From: DATKMP01 sp035541775
GTDB taxonomy: Bacteria > Bacteroidota > Ignavibacteria > UBA10030
Direction: 5' to 3'
Assembly: GCA_035541775.1 (NCBI GenBank)
Contig: DATKMP010000183.1
Location: 1-13,023, forward strand
Length of the DNA: 13,023 nt
The notes under the pieces: generated by a model
Database searches by the model: none
Told to the model about the DNA's origin: nothing
What the model saw: only the letters and a program-made list of their open reading frames with translations
Position numbers and translations under genes: made by a program
Shown here: in pieces, positions 5,844 through 13,023 of the stretch
Layout of the letters: the number at the start of each line of letters is the position of its first letter
Position numbering within the stretch: the first letter of the stretch is position 1

Positions 5844-5877
5844 AAAAAATTCCATGCGGGTGCGCCGGAACGCCCCC
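5844..5877 (-). terminator. Weak terminator after the type IX secreted protein gene
   Basis: In the 123-nt gap after the stop at 5907, leftward RNA can pair GGGGGCG (5871-5877) with CGCACCC (5858-5864), six of seven positions, around TTCCGG. Eight bases later there is a TTTTTT run (5844-5849). The distance between stem and T-run is longer than usual. An alternative TTCC/GGAA stem touches the T-run but is only 4 bp. The rest of the gap shows nothing I recognise. Confidence 0.35.
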
Positions 5878-5906
5878 TGTGGCTTTATCTTCAATCCGGT
5901 ACAAAC

Positions 5907-8192
5907 TTATTTGAGCAACAACATTTTTTTTGTATCGGTAAAATTGTTTGCGACGATCCGATAAAAATAGATGCCGCTGGCATACCGTGAGCCGTTAAAA
6001 GAAACGGTGTGCGTTCCGTTAGACATTGGTTGATGTAGAAGCGTTTCAACCTTGCGTCCTAACATATCGTAGACCGTTAATGTCACAAATCCTTGAACAG
6101 GAAGTTGATACTGAATGGTGGTTGTTGGGTTAAACGGGTTCGGGAAATTTTGATTGAGATGGAAAGAAACAGGCGTGACCGGTGTCGTGTCGTTTTCTTG
6201 TGTACCGTTGAAACTTACATACGCGCGGACAAGGTAATAAAAAATTGTATCGGCATTGCTCGGATAATAAATATACCATTGAGCTCCGTTTTCCCCTTGC
6301 GATGAATAGGTAAAACTTGTTGCTCCATTTCCCAACGGGCCTGTCGTTACCATAACATAATTGTTCGTTGTTCCCGAATACGCGCCATCCAGAATGAAAC
6401 CGACTGCAAACGGAGAATTGGTGCTGATGTTTTTTGATCGCAAATCTATCGTTCCCCAATTCGACCATGGCACTGGATACACCGTTGGCGTAGATTTTCC
6501 CGACGTCGTAAGATTCAGTGCTAACGGCTGCCCTAACGGTGTCGGATTGCTGGTGCCGGTGTATGTCCAAATTCCCGCGCGGATGGCGCTACTTCGTCTG
6601 AGCGCGACGCGCACGGAATCTAACGTGCCCCCTTGTACGGCATCGAAAGTAACACAAACAGTATCGCCCGCAGAAAGAGGAAGAACACCGACCGGTTCGG
6701 ACATGTCGTACTTCAACTCTACAGTCTGGCTTGTGCCAGAAGATGTATAGGTGTACGTGGAAGCGTTGGATGGATCGGTATTCATGACGATAAAATGAAT
6801 CTCTGTGTACGTTGTGCCGAACAACGGTTCTGAAAAAGTTGTACCGCTTGCGACATCGAGAACGCGTTTTGACGCCGTACCGAGTTCCACTGCTTTGACG
6901 ATCAACGATGGATTGTTTTCGGTGAACATTGCTGCAAGTTGAGCGCCGTCTTTATAATCGAGATACCGCGCCGCATAATTTTTTATCGTGTCGGAAGTAA
7001 GTGGGACATTGGGATTGTAATAATTCAACCCATTTACCGCGGGCAGGTTCGGATACAGATATCCGTACTTCGGATCGACCGTTCTGTCATTAAGTGTGTT
7101 GGCAATGAACCAATTTTGTAAAATGTCGGCAAACCGCAGAGGACTCCCAAATCGCGTCAACGCATCGTTGAGATTATCCACGCCATCCAGCGCGCTGTTG
7201 ACAATATCTTTAAAGACTCCGATGCCGACTTGATCGCGAATGTACGTAAAAAACCGCGCCGCGCGTGAATAATCTTTTAAGACATTCGTCATATCGTTTG
7301 TTCGCCAATCAAAAAGATAATGATTGGTTTCATTGTTGTAGCCGCTCTGTTCGTAAATCGAATATCCGGCGTTCACTTCGGCGATAAGCGAACATCCTTC
7401 GTTGATAAAAGACATGCGGCTGATGTTGTTCTGTAAGATGTTGGTATAATTAAAATGAATCATGTGCTGAAATTCATGAGCGGTGGTTGATAATCCATCG
7501 GTCAGTCCGGAGGTTGTCGCAAGGTTTGCCGGATTGACGTCCAGAAAGTATATTTCTGCATGGTTGCTGTTCGGATATTGAGAGGACGAAACCATTTCAT
7601 TGTAGCCGTAAAAATATCCGGCAATATAACCGCCGCTGCCGTTGTAACCATCTTTGATGTCGAGAAGAAGAATGATGATACGCGGATCGTTATCGACATC
7701 GGGAGGCGTGCCAAACGCGGCTGTGTCTGTTTGAAAAATTCCTAACGAACCATTGGCAGGTGTGCGCGCATCGAATCCAAGACGTACCGAATCAACGATG
7801 GCTTGGTTCACGCGTCCGTTGGTCCAGTTGGCATCTTCAACAAAAATATAACAATTGGTACCGACCGCACGACATGTAGATGGTACGAGGTATCGAGTGT
7901 TCTTGACCAAATCATCTGCATACCAGCTGTGCGTAGAGCCGACGGTGAATCCCCACGTGCTTGTTTTATGCAAGGTGTTGGATCGCTGAATGACTTTAGG
8001 GTGTTGGCGAATATATTCATGAATTTCTTGTTCTTGTTTTTGTAAAAATAAAGAACCGGGGACCGGATAACTTATTTTTGGCGAAACGGACATCGTGGAT
8101 GGTACAGCATCTTGCTGCGCCGCCAAAGGAAAAGCGACGATCAGAAGAAAAAATGGGAAAAGAAATACTTTCCATAATGGTAAGTTGAACAA
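5907..8192 (-). CDS. Secreted HEXXH metalloprotease-like protein with type IX secretion sorting tail
   Basis: This 761-residue protein starts with a signal peptide (hydrophobic residues 7-24, cleavage probably near LAAQ at 23-26). HEFQH at 239-243, within TAHEFQHMIHF, is the zinc-binding HEXXH motif. INEGCSLIAE follows, with Glu265 the likely third ligand, as in M30 hyicolysin-like and related families. The middle third is beta-rich and probably adhesive or structural. From residue 682 the tail NFPNPFNPTTT...YDMLGRKV...GIYFYR is the type IX (Por) sorting domain, so the protein is exported across the outer membrane and then processed or anchored. I start it at TTG 8190-8192: GAAAGGG lies seven bases upstream, an in-frame TGA precedes it, and no ATG fits. 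It is the last gene of the five-gene cluster. The protease family is less certain than the secretion route. Confidence 0.88.
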   Translation of the reverse strand: MFNLPLWKVFLFPFFLLIVAFPLAAQQDAVPSTMSVSPKISYPVPGSLFLQKQEQEIHEYIRQHPKVIQRSNTLHKTSTWGFTVGSTHSWYADDLVKNTRYLVPSTCRAVGTNCYIFVEDANWTNGRVNQAIVDSVRLGFDARTPANGSLGIFQTDTAAFGTPPDVDNDPRIIILLLDIKDGYNGSGGYIAGYFYGYNEMVSSSQYPNSNHAEIYFLDVNPANLATTSGLTDGLSTTAHEFQHMIHFNYTNILQNNISRMSFINEGCSLIAEVNAGYSIYEQSGYNNETNHYLFDWRTNDMTNVLKDYSRAARFFTYIRDQVGIGVFKDIVNSALDGVDNLNDALTRFGSPLRFADILQNWFIANTLNDRTVDPKYGYLYPNLPAVNGLNYYNPNVPLTSDTIKNYAARYLDYKDGAQLAAMFTENNPSLIVKAVELGTASKRVLDVASGTTFSEPLFGTTYTEIHFIVMNTDPSNASTYTYTSSGTSQTVELKYDMSEPVGVLPLSAGDTVCVTFDAVQGGTLDSVRVALRRSSAIRAGIWTYTGTSNPTPLGQPLALNLTTSGKSTPTVYPVPWSNWGTIDLRSKNISTNSPFAVGFILDGAYSGTTNNYVMVTTGPLGNGATSFTYSSQGENGAQWYIYYPSNADTIFYYLVRAYVSFNGTQENDTTPVTPVSFHLNQNFPNPFNPTTTIQYQLPVQGFVTLTVYDMLGRKVETLLHQPMSNGTHTVSFNGSRYASGIYFYRIVANNFTDTKKMLLLK

Positions 8193-8207
8193 TGCGTTGC
8201 CCTTTCA
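8185..8207 (-). promoter_or_regulatory. Ribosome binding site and TTG start shared with the GH105 gene
   Basis: Leftward the sequence is TGAAAG, GGC, AACGC, A, TTGTTCAA. The TGA is an in-frame stop, GAAAGGG is the Shine-Dalgarno element, and the TTG (8190-8192) is the only usable start before the signal peptide. Nineteen of 23 bases match the corresponding region of the upstream gene (9469-9491). Confidence 0.6.
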
Positions 8208-8228
8208 GAATGTAATCTTGTGAACGTT

Positions 8229-9476
8229 TTATTTTGTACGTTGTTCCATGCGCAATATTTCTGAAGCAGCAAGTAACACCGGCCCGAATCCGTGCAGGTC
8301 GTTTGTCGGGGAAGGGCGCTGGTAATAAAATGGCAGCGTATCTTCAATCCATGTTCCTGCACAAGTCCCTTCGATGGAACCATCGGTTGTTATGCGCGAT
8401 GCGACGCCGCGCCATCCCTTCTTTGCGATTTTGATGCAAGAAGAATCGAGCCATCCTTCATTGATGCCGCGAGCGATGCTGTAGGTGAACATAGCAGAGC
8501 AAGATGTTTCCAGATACGAATCCGGTTTATCCAGCAACTGATGCCACAAACCTGTTTGTTGATCTTGAAGCTTTTGTATGCCATCGATGTGCGCTCGAAA
8601 AAAAGATAAAACACTGTCGCGCTTGGGATACGTTGCCGGCAATTGTCCTAAAAGTTCCGCCGTTGCCACCATCATCCAGCCGTTCACGCGCCCCCAGTAT
8701 GCTATGGATGGCTGCTTGATGTCGTCATAATAACCATGATGGGCAATGCCGAGTTCCGGCTGTAACAGCAATCGATAAAAATGGAGAACTTGCCGTATGG
8801 CATCGTTGTAGTATGCGCTGTCTTGTGTCAACGTTCCCATGCGTGCAAGGAACGGAACGCTCATATATAAATCGTCGCCCCAGATCGTCATCCGATGCGG
8901 CCCGGTGCGGCACAGGGTTCCGTCTGCAAGCCGAGTTTGTTGTGTGGATATAAACCATGCAATGGTATCGATTGTTTTTTTCCATTGTGGATTATTCGTA
9001 TGCTTGTATGCTTCAATCAGCGCGTTCCCCATCGCGCCGCAATCATCTAATGATTCCATTCGGTACAATCGATAACAGAACATTCTGGACGTGCTGTGCG
9101 TCGTTTCCCACAACTTTTTAAAATAAGAATAATGACGAAAGATAAAATTGAAATTGTTTGTGATGTAAGATTGATACTCAGTAAATCCCACATCCGCTGC
9201 GCGTGATAAACCGTATAACATCACACCATTGGGATATACCCAATCATTGAATTCACGAACAACGCCTGCATTGTCGTTGATGGACGATGTATCGAATGTC
9301 GTGATGACGTGGCCGTCAGTTTTATCCACCACCTGGTATTTGGTATTGGCAGCGATGTAGGACCCGACTCGTTGCAGAATATCTTTGGGGCTGTCGTTCA
9401 GTTGTGCAACTGACGGAACAAACATGTTCAGAATGAATAATGTTAGATAAAATATTCTTAACGGCTGCTTGAACAA
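8229..9476 (-). CDS. Secreted GH105-like glycoside hydrolase (unsaturated rhamnogalacturonyl hydrolase type)
   Basis: This 415-residue protein resembles YteR/YesR-type GH105 enzymes, (alpha/alpha)6 barrels that remove unsaturated uronic acid from pectin-lyase products. A signal peptide covers residues 1-25 (ending SVAQ). The catalytic region WGDDLYMSVPFLARMG (199-214) has the paired aspartates 201-202. YWGRVNGWMMVATAELL (260-276), LETSCSAMFTYSIARGI (322-338) with GWL at 341-343, and NDLHGFGPVLLAASE (392-406) are further family blocks. Length is usual. It lacks a type IX tail, so it is probably periplasmic or released in another way. The start is TTG 9474-9476: an in-frame TGA lies just upstream and GAAAG is the Shine-Dalgarno element. 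It starts 19 nt after the lipoprotein gene and ends 36 nt before the metalloprotease gene. Substrate is inferred from family only, and no other pectin-degradation gene is visible. Confidence 0.88.
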   Translation of the reverse strand: MFKQPLRIFYLTLFILNMFVPSVAQLNDSPKDILQRVGSYIAANTKYQVVDKTDGHVITTFDTSSINDNAGVVREFNDWVYPNGVMLYGLSRAADVGFTEYQSYITNNFNFIFRHYSYFKKLWETTHSTSRMFCYRLYRMESLDDCGAMGNALIEAYKHTNNPQWKKTIDTIAWFISTQQTRLADGTLCRTGPHRMTIWGDDLYMSVPFLARMGTLTQDSAYYNDAIRQVLHFYRLLLQPELGIAHHGYYDDIKQPSIAYWGRVNGWMMVATAELLGQLPATYPKRDSVLSFFRAHIDGIQKLQDQQTGLWHQLLDKPDSYLETSCSAMFTYSIARGINEGWLDSSCIKIAKKGWRGVASRITTDGSIEGTCAGTWIEDTLPFYYQRPSPTNDLHGFGPVLLAASEILRMEQRTK

Positions 9477-9491
9477 GGCGTTCGTCTTTCA
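9469..9491 (-). promoter_or_regulatory. Ribosome binding site and TTG start of the GH105 gene
   Basis: Leftward the sequence is TGAAAG, ACG, AACGC, C, TTGTTCAA. The in-frame TGA excludes any earlier start, GAAAG matches the upstream part of the anti-Shine-Dalgarno complement, and the TTG at 9474-9476 opens the signal peptide. Nineteen of 23 bases match 8185-8207. Confidence 0.55.
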
Positions 9492-9495
9492 AGAT

Positions 9496-9840
9496 TTAAT
9501 GTACCGTAAATGTTGTGTCGGCATCGATAAGATGCAACGCTTGTCCGTTCAACATCTGTTTTACACTATCGTACCAAACCGTTGTTTGATAACCTTGATG
9601 ATTCAATAAGATGCGTCGAAGGTCGGCAGGGCACTGCAAGATGTACGTTTTTCCCGTTGAAGTCTGCAAAGCCAAGGAAGTGAAAGGTTCATTGCCGATG
9701 ACTTTGAGTGAACCGGTTACCATATTTTTATCTCTCGTCATTTCTTTGGTCGTGGTGCAACCCGCCAACAACGAGACGACAAAAACGAAAATGAAAATAT
9801 TCAAAAAATTTTTCATGACAATCTTGGCAGTCATATCCAT
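9496..9840 (-). CDS. Small lipoprotein, unknown function
   Basis: This 114-residue protein begins MDMTAKIVMKNFL and has a hydrophobic stretch (12-25) ending in the lipobox LLAGC, with Cys28 the predicted lipidated residue. The mature part, about 87 residues, includes GSLKVIGNEPFTSLALQ and TGKTYILQCPADL. It looks like an all-beta, possibly OB-like fold, which is inference from residue pattern. I chose the ATG at 9838-9840 because it overlaps the stop of the upstream DUF192 gene as TAATG, a usual coupling arrangement. A longer frame from 9855 exists, and an internal ATG at 9814-9816 would also keep the lipobox. I do not recognise a named family. Position between DUF192 and GH105 genes suggests an envelope role. 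Confidence 0.78.
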   Translation of the reverse strand: MDMTAKIVMKNFLNIFIFVFVVSLLAGCTTTKEMTRDKNMVTGSLKVIGNEPFTSLALQTSTGKTYILQCPADLRRILLNHQGYQTTVWYDSVKQMLNGQALHLIDADTTFTVH

Positions 9841-10379
9841 TATTCTCGTTTCCATTCAATCCGGTCTCCGACGGAAATATTATATTTGTCGGTGAATCCG
9901 CCCAACACTTCCAGAACATCAATGACCGGCGCCGTGGACTGATACGTTTGATCGCTGAAGGGCGTGGTGTTCTTATGGATGGTTTTGATTGTTCCGCTTG
10001 CATCAATGAACAACATATCGAGCGGAAGAATCGTATTGTGCATCCAGAATGATTGGAATTGTGCTTGCTCGAAAACGAACAGCATGCCTTGTTGCTCTTC
10101 CATCGTCGGCCTGCCCATCAATCCGACTTCGCGCTTGCTGTCGTCGTCGGCAATTTCGATGTCGATCGTCGTGATCGGCAACGCAGGTTTTTTGAGAAAT
10201 GTCAATGTGCCTTGTTTTTTAAACATTGGTGAATGAGAATCTTCAGTCATATCGTGCGATTTTTTCGGCATTGCAATGATGGCAATCGCCGCGATGATAA
10301 GAACAGCGATCGCACCGATAATCCATTGGCGCTTGATCGAAGAATGATTTTTCTGTTGGGCATCGTGTGTCTTTGACAT
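9840..10379 (-). CDS. DUF192-family protein with N-terminal membrane anchor
   Basis: This 179-residue protein has a cytoplasmic basic start, one membrane helix at about 19-37 (WIIGAIAVLIIAAIAIIAM), and a C-terminal DUF192 domain (COG1430) from about residue 58 to the end. Diagnostic parts are REVGLMGRPTMEEQQGMLFVFE, taken here as two overlapping blocks, then FWMHNTILPLDMLFID and APVIDVLEVLGG, ending GDRIEWKRE. The domain is common in bacteria and archaea, usually exported or anchored, and its biochemical function is not established. The ATG at 10377-10379 is chosen because it starts directly before the anchor. A GGAG lies 13 bases upstream, rather far. A start 26 codons earlier would overlap the M49 gene and is rejected. 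It begins 28 nt after the M49 gene and overlaps the lipoprotein gene by one base. Confidence 0.88.
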   Translation of the reverse strand: MSKTHDAQQKNHSSIKRQWIIGAIAVLIIAAIAIIAMPKKSHDMTEDSHSPMFKKQGTLTFLKKPALPITTIDIEIADDDSKREVGLMGRPTMEEQQGMLFVFEQAQFQSFWMHNTILPLDMLFIDASGTIKTIHKNTTPFSDQTYQSTAPVIDVLEVLGGFTDKYNISVGDRIEWKRE

Positions 10380-10407
10380 ATTGAACAGGTAACTCCATGG
10401 ATGAAGG

Positions 10408-12102
10408 TTATCGAATTTCGTTTGCCGTTTTCTTGATGAGCGTAAATTCCGGCTCAATATCTACGGGAATGCCGGCAAGTTTATCCAACGCTTTTTGCAT
10501 TGCAGGATGAATAATGCCGAACCGGTCGCACATGGCTTTTGCTTTGACGTACGATCCTTCGGCTTGCAGTGTCAGAATATCGGCTGTGAGTTTTGCAACT
10601 GCATCCTCGATTTTACTTTGATCGATCCCGAATTTGCCGCTTGCTTCATCGATCGTGATGCCGCCTTCGAGGGTGAGATAATTAAATTGAATAGCAACGC
10701 CTTTGCCATGCGCTTCGTTGGTGCCGAATCGCACTGATCGAAACATGCTGGCAAGATAGGTCGTGTACATCTCTTGTTCTAATTTCTTGTCGAGAATTTT
10801 TTTGTCGATCAGATATTGCAGTGCAAACAATCCGGTGATGTCCGCCTTGGCCTCTTCAATCGCGGAATATAATTCCTGTAATTTTTTGCGGACGGTAGTC
10901 GGCTTTCCATTGACCATGATGTTATGCGGCCCGAGGCCATGCATTAACTCGTGACACAAAATGTGTGTAAAGAAAGCATCGAAGGAGACATTGCCGAACT
11001 GGGTGGAATCCAGCACTATGCGGGAAATAGGAAGCAGTACTTTGTTAAACTTTGCTTCCTGAATGTTTTTCAACAACACACGCTTCGATCCTTTTTCATG
11101 CACGACGCGCTCGTCGTTGGGAAGATTGAACGCTGCGGTTTGCACGCCGCGATTTCCTTCGCCGGCTGCATACAGCACATCGACTACACGAATCGGCGAC
11201 ATTGTTGCAAGGTTCGGATTGCGATATTTCGGATCTAATGGAAGATTGTTTTCTATGTCTTGCAAATAATTTCCGAACTTCACTAATCTTGCCGATTCAG
11301 CTTCGTCGCGCATCGTCACGAATACTTCAAATGCCGCTTTGTTATTGTACAACTCATCCATATACGTTTCATACGGGCCGATCGTCACATCGATGGGTGC
11401 GTCCAATTCCATCCATGCAACATCGCTTGCATAATAATCGTTGGAACGAAAGGCATCGGCACGCGCGGCGAGATATTTTTTGAGCGTTTTGTTGGTGGCC
11501 AAAGCGGAAGCTTCTTTTAAAAGTTTTGCAGCGGGCACGAGCCATTCTTTATATTCTTCGTTGTACGAAACGCACGTTAACGTTCCGTTGACATCGCGAT
11601 GAATGGTGGAGAAAAATCCTGTTGCCGATTCTTTTTCTTTCTCCGGCAATCCGTTGAGCCATGCGGTGAATTCTTCTTTACTCATATCCAATGGATAATA
11701 ATTTGCACCGGCAGGACGTTGTTCCGGTGCGCCGGCTATGAACGGTGTATCATGATCAAGTGCCGACCAAGGACTCATATTGATTTGAAAATAATGCAGC
11801 CGTTCTTTTCCTGTTTGCGTTGTGTCGGCTTGAAGTTTTTTCAGTACATCAATATTCCCGCTCCATACTTGCCGGAGATAAATTTGATCCATCAATTGTG
11901 CAGCATCGATAATTTTGTCGAGCGCTTTCCGGTCGTTGGGGGAAAGATGTGATACATCGGCAGTGATCGGTGTGGGTGCGAAGCGGGATATTTGTTGTGC
12001 AAGCGTCATGGGGTCACTGTCTAATTTGGGTTGTCCTTTCTGCGTGCACGAAGAAACAAAAAAAACCAGTACGCAAAAAAGTGAAAACGTGAACAGTTTC
12101 AT
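10408..12102 (-). CDS. M49 (dipeptidyl-peptidase III-like) zinc hydrolase, predicted lipoprotein
   Basis: This 564-residue protein starts with a signal sequence whose lipobox VSSC places the lipid on Cys19, so the enzyme should be membrane-anchored outside the cytoplasm. HELMHGLGPHN (384-394) provides the HEXXH zinc motif (His384, Glu385, His388), and EEAKAD (416-421) supplies the downstream glutamate expected of the M49 family. Classical M49 enzymes carry HEXXGH, while this has the pentapeptide form reported for the Caldithrix abyssi enzyme and plant Nudix-fused members. Family enzymes remove dipeptides from oligopeptide N-termini, but the pentapeptide forms are weakly active and the substrate here is unknown. 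Length fits the shorter M49 proteins. The start ATG follows an in-frame TGA. It is the first gene of the five-gene envelope cluster. Confidence 0.88.
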   Translation of the reverse strand: MKLFTFSLFCVLVFFVSSCTQKGQPKLDSDPMTLAQQISRFAPTPITADVSHLSPNDRKALDKIIDAAQLMDQIYLRQVWSGNIDVLKKLQADTTQTGKERLHYFQINMSPWSALDHDTPFIAGAPEQRPAGANYYPLDMSKEEFTAWLNGLPEKEKESATGFFSTIHRDVNGTLTCVSYNEEYKEWLVPAAKLLKEASALATNKTLKKYLAARADAFRSNDYYASDVAWMELDAPIDVTIGPYETYMDELYNNKAAFEVFVTMRDEAESARLVKFGNYLQDIENNLPLDPKYRNPNLATMSPIRVVDVLYAAGEGNRGVQTAAFNLPNDERVVHEKGSKRVLLKNIQEAKFNKVLLPISRIVLDSTQFGNVSFDAFFTHILCHELMHGLGPHNIMVNGKPTTVRKKLQELYSAIEEAKADITGLFALQYLIDKKILDKKLEQEMYTTYLASMFRSVRFGTNEAHGKGVAIQFNYLTLEGGITIDEASGKFGIDQSKIEDAVAKLTADILTLQAEGSYVKAKAMCDRFGIIHPAMQKALDKLAGIPVDIEPEFTLIKKTANEIR

Positions 12103-12182
12103 ACGATTCCATCAAAATGAACATTCGTTGTTACCTCTGTAATTTCAGCAATGAGGATTGGAAAAGCAAGAAGGAATAAATG

Positions 12183-12216
12183 AAAAACGCCATCTTTCCA
12201 TTGAGAAAAGATGGCG
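12183..12216 (-). terminator. Strong intrinsic terminator of the helicase gene
   Basis: Leftward, CGCCATCTTT (12207-12216) pairs perfectly with AAAGATGGCG (12188-12197), a 10-bp stem with a 9-nt loop, followed directly by TTTTT (12183-12187). It begins 21 bases after the helicase stop codon. The remaining 80 bases before the M49 gene must contain that gene's promoter if it has one, but I see no good match. Confidence 0.88.
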
Positions 12217-12236
12217 CTGGGGGGACTCCGGAATGC

Positions 12237-13023
12237 TTATTCTTTATCGCGCGTGAAGATGCGCTTCAGCTTTTTTTTCAGCTTGCTGCCGCCGCGTTCT
12301 TCGCTCATCGATTCTACGAGCGAACGCCAGTCCGTTTCCGGCGCGGGCGTTTTTGCTTTTGAAGAATCGACAAAGGTGGATCGTTTTCTCGGATATTCTG
12401 ATCCGCGCGGTGGCTGATTGTGTGAATCGTTGTGCTGGCCATGGCGCGGGAATCCGCCGCCTTGTGGGCGTTCACGCCGGCCGCGGCGATCATCATTGCG
12501 CTGCGGCTTTCGTTCGGAGAATCCTCGCGGCTTGTCATCGCGTCGTTCATTGTTCCGTTGAGGTTTGTGTTCGGAAAAACCACGCGGCCTGTCGTCACGA
12601 CGGAAACCGCCTTGCGAACGTTCACGATGCCCCTCATCGTGTTTCGGTCCGCTATGCGAACGTGAGTGGTCGTGCCGTTCTTCCCGTGGACGCTCGCCGT
12701 GTTGTTCGCGTGAAGAATGTTCTTCTGCGGAATGTTCTGTGGCAGGCGTTTTCTTCGAACGTTCAAATCCCGGATACGGAGCAAGGTCAAATTGTTTCTC
12801 CGTGTACCGTTCGATCTTCTTAAAATAATTCCGTTCATCGTTCCCGACAAACGTAATCGCGTCTCCGGTTGCAGACGCGCGTCCCGTTCGCCCGATGCGG
12901 TGAATGTAATCTTCCGCAAACGACGGCGTATCGTAATTGATGACGTGGGAAATTCCTTCGACATCGATGCCGCGCGCGGCAATATCGGTTGCAACCATGA
13001 CTTTAAAACGGCCCTGCTTAAAT
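12237..13023 (-). CDS. DEAD-box RNA helicase, C-terminal 261 residues (5' end outside window)
   Basis: The visible part opens within the RecA-like domain 2: VMVATDIAARGIDV (8-21 of the fragment) is helicase motif V and YIHRIGRTGRA (39-49) is motif VI with its arginine finger. FVGNDERNYFKKIERY closes the core in the RhlE-like manner. After about residue 85 comes a long Arg/Gly/Asp/His-rich disordered tail of the kind that binds RNA and can drive condensation, including a 19-residue unit repeated in tandem. The protein ends in a basic segment, GGSKLKKKLKRIFTRDKE. Such helicases remodel RNA during ribosome assembly or cold growth in the cytoplasm. The reading frame stays open to the right edge, so an ATG at 12996-12998 is internal. 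RhlE is the likely subtype, but motifs I to III are not in view. Confidence 0.93.
   Translation of the reverse strand, partial: FKQGRFKVMVATDIAARGIDVEGISHVINYDTPSFAEDYIHRIGRTGRASATGDAITFVGNDERNYFKKIERYTEKQFDLAPYPGFERSKKTPATEHSAEEHSSREQHGERPREERHDHSRSHSGPKHDEGHRERSQGGFRRDDRPRGFSEHKPQRNNERRDDKPRGFSERKPQRNDDRRGRRERPQGGGFPRHGQHNDSHNQPPRGSEYPRKRSTFVDSSKAKTPAPETDWRSLVESMSEERGGSKLKKKLKRIFTRDKE
12489..12602 (-). repeat. 57-bp tandem duplication in the helicase tail
   Basis: Two adjacent in-frame 57-base units (12546-12602 and 12489-12545) encode 19 residues each. The consensus is RRDDxPRGFSExKPQRNxx, with Arg/Lys, His/Arg and Asn-Glu/Asp-Asp at the variable places. The partial RRGRRERPQGG that follows may be a decayed third unit. 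Codons differ between the copies, so the duplication is not fresh. Confidence 0.75.

Noticed and set aside
10380..10457. Earlier start for the DUF192 protein
   Set aside because: It would overlap the end of the M49 gene by 50 bases and put 26 extra residues before the membrane anchor. The ATG at 10379 gives a normal anchored protein.

Overview
The window is a stretch of bacterial chromosome in which every convincing gene reads leftward (minus strand). The best clue to the organism is the secreted protein at 5907-8192. Its C-terminal sorting tail, with an NFPNPFNPTTT motif and a GIYFYR-type ending, is the type IX secretion (Por) tail in the form common in Ignavibacteria/Chlorobi relatives and other FCB-group phyla. 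Weak or absent Shine-Dalgarno sequences and the pentapeptide-type M49 lipoprotein fit that placement. I infer a member of the Bacteroidota-Chlorobiota-Ignavibacteria assemblage and cannot name a genus.

Layout from right to left, in transcription order. The 3' end of a DEAD-box RNA helicase gene (12237-13023, 5' end outside the window) closes with a strong terminator at 12183-12216. A five-gene envelope/secretion cluster follows: an M49-type (dipeptidyl-peptidase III-like) lipoprotein, a membrane-anchored DUF192 protein, a small lipoprotein, a GH105-like secreted glycoside hydrolase, and a large HEXXH metalloprotease-like protein with a type IX sorting tail. Gaps are 36 nt or less and one junction overlaps (TAATG), so it is probably an operon. 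The GH105 and metalloprotease genes both start at TTG behind an almost identical 23-nt initiation region.

A 123-nt gap with a weak terminator leads to a second compact set: an acylpyruvase/FAHD1-like hydrolase, a small multi-pass membrane protein, and an orphan ParA/MinD-type ATPase. The ParA stop codon lies in the loop of a palindrome, and a terminator-like hairpin follows. Valyl-tRNA synthetase (valS, 1023-3764) comes next, with its own terminator at 877-908. The left end holds the start of a hypothetical membrane protein gene (1-259), preceded by a sigma70-like promoter at 511-539.

The roughly 760-nt region between valS and that last gene is the least ordinary part. It has no intact gene but contains a dense run of independent perfect or near-perfect palindromes, one apparently inserted into another. 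It also has two rightward-facing terminator-like hairpins with no gene to terminate, an operator-like dyad with a nearby repeat, and an open frame that looks like the C-terminal remnant of a lost gene. Otherwise the window is housekeeping plus secretion genes. I see no CRISPR, transposase, integrase, phage gene, rRNA or tRNA.
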